Shown piece after piece: positions 6,886 to 9,748 of a DNA stretch of 9,748 bases. The stretch lies in assembly GCA_003505795.1 (NCBI GenBank), contig DNXT01000241.1, positions 998 to 10,745 on the forward strand, written 5' to 3'. The number at the start of each line of letters is the position of its first letter. Position 1 is the first letter of the stretch. A program made the position numbers and the translations under genes. The notes under the pieces were generated by a model. The model was given only the letters and a program-made list of their open reading frames with translations. It was not told the origin of the DNA and ran no database searches. Source of the stretch: Lysobacteraceae bacterium. Lineage in GTDB: Bacteria; Pseudomonadota; Gammaproteobacteria; Xanthomonadales; Xanthomonadaceae.

Positions 6886-7992
6886 TCATGCCGCAGAGGT
6901 CCATTCGGCAGCCACGGAATTGCGCGGGGACGCCGCGAACACCCGGCCTTCGAACAGGCGCCGGGCGGTGCGGACAACGCTGGCGACCACCGGCGCGCCC
7001 TCCGAGCTGCGGCTCAAGCCCACGTCCAGGGCGCCGCTGGGATGTTCGAGGGTAACGGTGGCCGGCAGCGCCAGGTATCCGACCATGGTCCGGGCCAGCG
7101 TGCCCTCGGTCACCGCCGCGGTCGCGATGCCCACCGCGCCGGTGATCGCAAGGGCGGAGTGGCACTGGTGCGGCATGAAGTAGCGCACCTGCAGGTGGCC
7201 GCCGCGACGCGGCGCCGACAGCAGCACCGGCTTGGGAATGACCTTGCCGCCGGGATCGGCGATCCCCATCCGCAGCCCCGCCTCGACGCGGATGCGCTCG
7301 ATCCGCTGCAGCAGCGCGGCATCCGCGTTCAACTGCGGCGGCGGCTCGTCGCCGCCCACGCCCAGGTCGCCGGCGCGCAGCAGCACCATCGGCATCGCGC
7401 AGTCGATCAGCGTGGCGGCGATGCCGTCGATGGTCTCCAGCGGCGCGCCGGTGGGCAGCAGCCGGCCGGTGCGCGCGCCGGCCGCGTCCAGGAATGCCAG
7501 CCGGATCGGCGCGGCGCTGCCGGGCGTGCCGGCGATGCGGGTATCGCCGCGGTACACCACCTCGCCGTTCGGGGTTTCCACCGTGGCCAGGATCAGCTTG
7601 CCGGTGTTGACGTTGTGGATGCGTACCTGGGTGCGCGGGTGGCGCGCCTGCACCAGCCCGCGCTCGATCGCGTACGGGCCGACCGCGGCCAGCATGTTGC
7701 CGCAGTTCGGGGTGGTGTCCACCACCTGCTGCTCGACCCGCACCTGGGCGAACAGGTAGTCCACGTCGGCGTCGGCGCGCGAGGCGCGGTCGATGATCGC
7801 GACCTTGCTGGAAAGCGCGTTGCCGCCGCCGATGCCGTCGATCTGCAGCGGATGGCCGGAGCCCATCACCTCCAGCAGCAGGCGGTCGCGCAGGGCGACG
7901 TCGGCCGGCAGGTCGGAGGCGAGGAAGAACGGCCCCTTGGAGGTGCCGCCGCGCATCAGGACACAGGGAACGCTGAGCAGATCGTTGGACAT
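6886..7992 (-). CDS. galD: 4-oxalomesaconate tautomerase (GalD/PrpF family)
   Basis: A 368-residue cytoplasmic enzyme. GalD shifts the double bond of 4-oxalomesaconate between keto and enol forms, feeding the hydratase step of gallate and protocatechuate 4,5-cleavage degradation. Visible family marks (numbered from the ATG) are MRGGTSKG near the N-terminus, QIDGIGGGNALSSKV with Lys63, and TTPNCGN with Cys97. The Lys and Cys are spaced as the catalytic pair reported for PrpF. LLPTG, IDCAMPMVLL and GDLGVGG in the middle, and MPHQCHSA and EHPSG further on, match GalD better than methylaconitate isomerase PrpF as I recall those sequences. ATG at 7992 is preferred; a GTG two codons upstream (7998) is in frame. 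Neither has a clear Shine-Dalgarno, so a leaderless or very short-leader mRNA is possible. The gene is first in the operon and divergent from the LysR gene. Other PrpF-family isomerases remain an alternative. Confidence 0.86.
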   Translation of the reverse strand: MSNDLLSVPCVLMRGGTSKGPFFLASDLPADVALRDRLLLEVMGSGHPLQIDGIGGGNALSSKVAIIDRASRADADVDYLFAQVRVEQQVVDTTPNCGNMLAAVGPYAIERGLVQARHPRTQVRIHNVNTGKLILATVETPNGEVVYRGDTRIAGTPGSAAPIRLAFLDAAGARTGRLLPTGAPLETIDGIAATLIDCAMPMVLLRAGDLGVGGDEPPPQLNADAALLQRIERIRVEAGLRMGIADPGGKVIPKPVLLSAPRRGGHLQVRYFMPHQCHSALAITGAVGIATAAVTEGTLARTMVGYLALPATVTLEHPSGALDVGLSRSSEGAPVVASVVRTARRLFEGRVFAASPRNSVAAEWTSAA

Positions 7993-8001
7993 ACGCACGC
8001 C

Positions 8002-8017
8002 ATATTGATAACAATAT
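8002..8017. promoter_or_regulatory. Inverted repeat ATATTG-N4-CAATAT, operator or -10 region of the galD promoter
   Basis: Perfect 6-bp arms at 8002-8007 and 8012-8017 separated by ATAA. It lies 10 bases upstream of the galD ATG in an AT-rich island. On the minus strand it contains TATTGT and TATCAA, both possible -10 hexamers, so it may overlap the galD start of transcription. It could serve as a second binding site for the divergent LysR regulator, near the polymerase. No good -35 hexamer is found, as expected for an activator-dependent promoter. Confidence 0.5.
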
Positions 8018-8024
8018 CGAATGA

Positions 8025-8039
8025 ATCACTCGATGTGAT
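8025..8039. promoter_or_regulatory. LysR-type T-N11-A box in the divergent promoter region
   Basis: ATCAC-TCGAT-GTGAT is a perfect inverted repeat with 5-bp arms. Inside it, T8026 and A8038 give the T-N11-A pattern typical of LysR recognition sites. Its centre is 40 bases from the galD ATG and 69 bases from the LysR ATG, suiting a shared site that activates galD and autoregulates the LysR gene. The overlapping pair ATCGA (8016-8020) and TCGAT (8030-8034) is a further symmetry. A GATACT hexamer at 8042-8047 is a possible -10 for the LysR gene. Confidence 0.65.
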
Positions 8040-8100
8040 CCGATACTGGCATGAGCCCGATTGATCTGTGAATTGCTTATTTTTTGAGAATTGATACGTC

Positions 8101-9012
8101 ATGAGCATCAATTGCGAGATCCTCGACCTGCGCGCGTTCCTGCTGGTGGCCGAGACGCGCAGCTTCCACCGCGCCGCCGAGGCGCTGCACGTCTCGCAGC
8201 CGGCGCTGAGCCGTCGCATCCAGAAGCTGGAGCAGGCGGTCGGTTCGCCGCTGCTGGAGCGCACCACCCGCAGCGTCGCCACCACCGCGGTCGGCGAGAA
8301 CCTGCTGCCGCTGGTGCGGCGGATGATCGAGGAGTTCGACGGATCGCTGTTCTCGCTGCGCAGCCGCGAGGACACGCGCGGCGCGCAGATCACCATCGCG
8401 TGCCTGCCGACCGCCGCGTTCTACTTCCTGCCCAGCGTGATGGCGCACTTCCACGAAGCCCATCCGAACGTGCGCTTCCGCATCCTCGACATTCCCGCCA
8501 CCGAGGGCCTGCAGGCGGTGGAGCGCGGCGAAGTGGAGTTCGGCATCAACTTCATGGGCGCCAACGACCCGGGCCTGGACTTCGACGTGCTGGTCGAGGA
8601 TCCGTTCGTGCTCGCCTGCCGGCGCGAGCACCCGCTCGCCCGCAAGCGCCGCATCGAGTGGTCCGACCTGGCCGGCCACCAGTTGATCACCGTGCACCGC
8701 ACCAGCGGCAACCGCACGCTGCTGGACGGCGCGCTCGCGCGCGAGAACCTCAAGCTCAACTGGTTCTACGAGGTCACCCACCTGTCCACCTCGCTGGGCA
8801 TGGTCGAGGCCGGGCTCGGCGTGTCGGTGCTGCCCAGGATGGCGACCCCGCAGGGCGACCACCCGACCCTGGTGAGCCGGCCGATCGGCAATCCGGTGGT
8901 GTCGCGCACGATCGGCATCGTGCGCCGCCGCGGCGCGCAGCTGTCGCCGATGGCCGAGCGCTTCCTGCAGATGCTCAAGAGCCAGTGGCAGCCGTCGCCG
9001 CGCGTGCGTTGA
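8101..9012 (+). CDS. LysR-family transcriptional regulator
   Basis: A 303-residue regulator of the usual LysR length. The N-terminal winged helix-turn-helix spans about residues 5-63, with recognition region HRAAEALHVSQPALSRRIQK at 23-42 and the following LEQAVGSPLLERTTR. An inducer-binding domain of the periplasmic-binding-protein fold follows from about residue 90, with ITIACLPTAAFYFLPSVM, the hinge strand VEFGINFMG, and LGMVEAGLGVSVLPRMA near the end. The ATG at 8101 is preceded only by a weak GAGA ten bases upstream, so expression may be low, as often for LysR genes. Its divergent placement 108 bases from galD, with a T-N11-A box between, marks the galD-transporter-porin operon as its likely target. 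The effector is unknown; a pathway intermediate or the imported compound is expected by analogy with other LysR pathway regulators. Confidence 0.95.
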   Translation: MSINCEILDLRAFLLVAETRSFHRAAEALHVSQPALSRRIQKLEQAVGSPLLERTTRSVATTAVGENLLPLVRRMIEEFDGSLFSLRSREDTRGAQITIACLPTAAFYFLPSVMAHFHEAHPNVRFRILDIPATEGLQAVERGEVEFGINFMGANDPGLDFDVLVEDPFVLACRREHPLARKRRIEWSDLAGHQLITVHRTSGNRTLLDGALARENLKLNWFYEVTHLSTSLGMVEAGLGVSVLPRMATPQGDHPTLVSRPIGNPVVSRTIGIVRRRGAQLSPMAERFLQMLKSQWQPSPRVR

Positions 9013-9014
9013 GC

Positions 9015-9032
9015 GCCGCCGCGGCCGGCGGC
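9015..9032. terminator. Short GC hairpin between convergent genes
   Basis: GCCGCC at 9015-9020 pairs with GGCGGC at 9027-9032 around a six-base loop, within the 19 bases separating the LysR stop from the stop of the DUF819 gene. It overlaps the last base of the DUF819 stop codon. It could act as a bidirectional terminator, but there is no T tract and such GC hairpins arise easily in this composition. Confidence 0.3.
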
Positions 9033-9748
9033 TACTGCCCGGCCATCGCCCGCAGGGTGATCCCGACCAGGTACGCCAGATAGGTGCCGGTGGCGTAGCC
9101 CATGGTGCCCAGCAGCACCCCGACCGGCGCCAGCGCCGGATGGAACGCCGCCGCCACCACCGGCGCCGAGGCCGGGCCGCCGACGTTGGACTGCGAACCG
9201 ATCGCGAAATAGAAGAACGGCACCCGCAGCAGCTTGCCCAGCCCCCACAGCAGCACGATGTGCACCGCGATCCAGATCACCCCGAGCAGGAACAGCCACG
9301 GCCGGTCGAGCAGCGACAGCAGGTCCATCTGCATGCCGATGCAGGCGATCAGGAAGTACAGCAGCAGCGAGCCGACCCGCGAGGCGCCGGCGCCTTCGAG
9401 CCGGCGCGCGGGAGTGAAGCTCAACCCCAGCCCGCAGCTGGTCGCCAGCACCACCACCCATACGAACGGCGCGTCCAGGCTGAACTGCGACGCCCAGCCG
9501 ACGTGGGCCTTGAACCACGCCGCCAGCGGCGCGGCGATCGCATGCGACAGGCCCACCGTGCCGAACGCCACGCCGACGATGACCATCAGGTCGGTCAGGC
9601 TGGGAATGCGCTCGTGCTGGGCCTGGAACTGCGCGATGCGCTGCTTGAGGTCGTCGATCGGCCCGGTATCGGCGCCGCTGCGCGCGTCGATCCGCGCGGC
9701 GCGGCCGGCCAGGAAGATCAGCACTGCCATCCACACGTAGCCGACGCC
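9032..9748 (-). CDS. DUF819 (YjcL-like) integral membrane protein, C-terminal part, start outside window
   Basis: An open frame of 238 residues runs from the right edge of the window to a TAG stop at 9032. The frame stays open through base 9748 (first residues GVGYVWMAVLIF), so the true start lies beyond. A hydrophilic, charged stretch (GRAARIDARSG to QAQHERIPS) follows the first membrane segment. Further membrane segments are around LTDLMVIVGVAFGTVGLSHA, FVWVVVLATSCGLGLSF, VGSLLLYFLIACIGMQMDL and WLFLLGVIWIAVHIVLLWGL. The C-terminal region has the glycine-rich signature IGSQSNVGGPASAPVVAAAF and GTMGYATGTYLAYLVG, which I recognise from DUF819/YjcL proteins. Their role is unknown; the fold resembles secondary transporters. 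It converges on the LysR gene and need not belong to the same system. Confidence 0.85.
   Translation of the reverse strand, partial: GVGYVWMAVLIFLAGRAARIDARSGADTGPIDDLKQRIAQFQAQHERIPSLTDLMVIVGVAFGTVGLSHAIAAPLAAWFKAHVGWASQFSLDAPFVWVVVLATSCGLGLSFTPARRLEGAGASRVGSLLLYFLIACIGMQMDLLSLLDRPWLFLLGVIWIAVHIVLLWGLGKLLRVPFFYFAIGSQSNVGGPASAPVVAAAFHPALAPVGVLLGTMGYATGTYLAYLVGITLRAMAGQ

Noticed and set aside
6822..6977. Upstream start for the substrate-binding protein
   Set aside because: It would place a long arginine- and proline-rich leader ahead of a clear lipoprotein signal and ignore the strong Shine-Dalgarno at 6826-6832. It would also run into the galD coding region.
4779..7055. 758-residue plus-strand frame across the ATPase and binding-protein genes
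   Set aside because: It is rich in His, Arg, Gln and Val repeats, which is the reverse-complement signature of the minus-strand genes, and it has no recognisable fold.
8025..8039. CRP/Clp site in the galD-LysR intergenic region
   Set aside because: The arms read ATCAC...GTGAT, the opposite orientation to TGTGA-N6-TCACA, and the spacing is wrong.

Overview
The window is GC-rich throughout, with third codon positions almost all G or C. It reads as ordinary chromosome of a Gram-negative proteobacterium: there is an outer-membrane porin ending in Phe, a lipoprotein signal and a LysR regulator. The overall look fits the Xanthomonadaceae (Lysobacter, Luteimonas or Xanthomonas-like), but that placement is an impression, not a test. 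I see no insertion sequence, phage gene, tRNA, rRNA or CRISPR array.

Layout. (1) 1-2413, plus strand: a regulatory leader, then cstA (carbon starvation peptide or pyruvate carrier) overlapping the small YbdD/YjiX-family gene, followed by a strong hairpin terminator. (2) 2414-2631: a convergent intergenic region full of stem-loops. (3) 7992 down to 2632, minus strand: a likely five-gene operon. In transcription order it holds a 4-oxalomesaconate tautomerase (GalD/PrpF family), a lipoprotein substrate-binding protein of the NitT/TauT type, its ATPase, its permease, and an OprO/OprP-type porin. (4) 7993-8100: a short AT-rich divergent promoter region with two clear inverted repeats, one a perfect LysR-type T-N11-A box. 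(5) 8101-9012, plus strand: a LysR regulator. (6) 9032 to the window end, minus strand: the C-terminal part of a DUF819 (YjcL-like) membrane protein that begins beyond the window.

How the genes may work together. The LysR protein probably senses a metabolite and controls the divergent operon. The porin would admit a small anionic compound across the outer membrane, the lipoprotein would capture it in the periplasm, and the ATPase and permease would import it. The tautomerase would act on it, or on a ring-cleavage product of it, in the cytoplasm. GalD enzymes belong to the gallate/protocatechuate 4,5-cleavage route, so an aromatic acid or a related unsaturated tricarboxylate is the leading guess for the substrate. 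No ring-cleavage dioxygenase, hydratase or aldolase lies in the window, so this remains inference. The pairing of a GalD-type enzyme with a complete uptake path from outer membrane to cytoplasm is the most interesting feature here.
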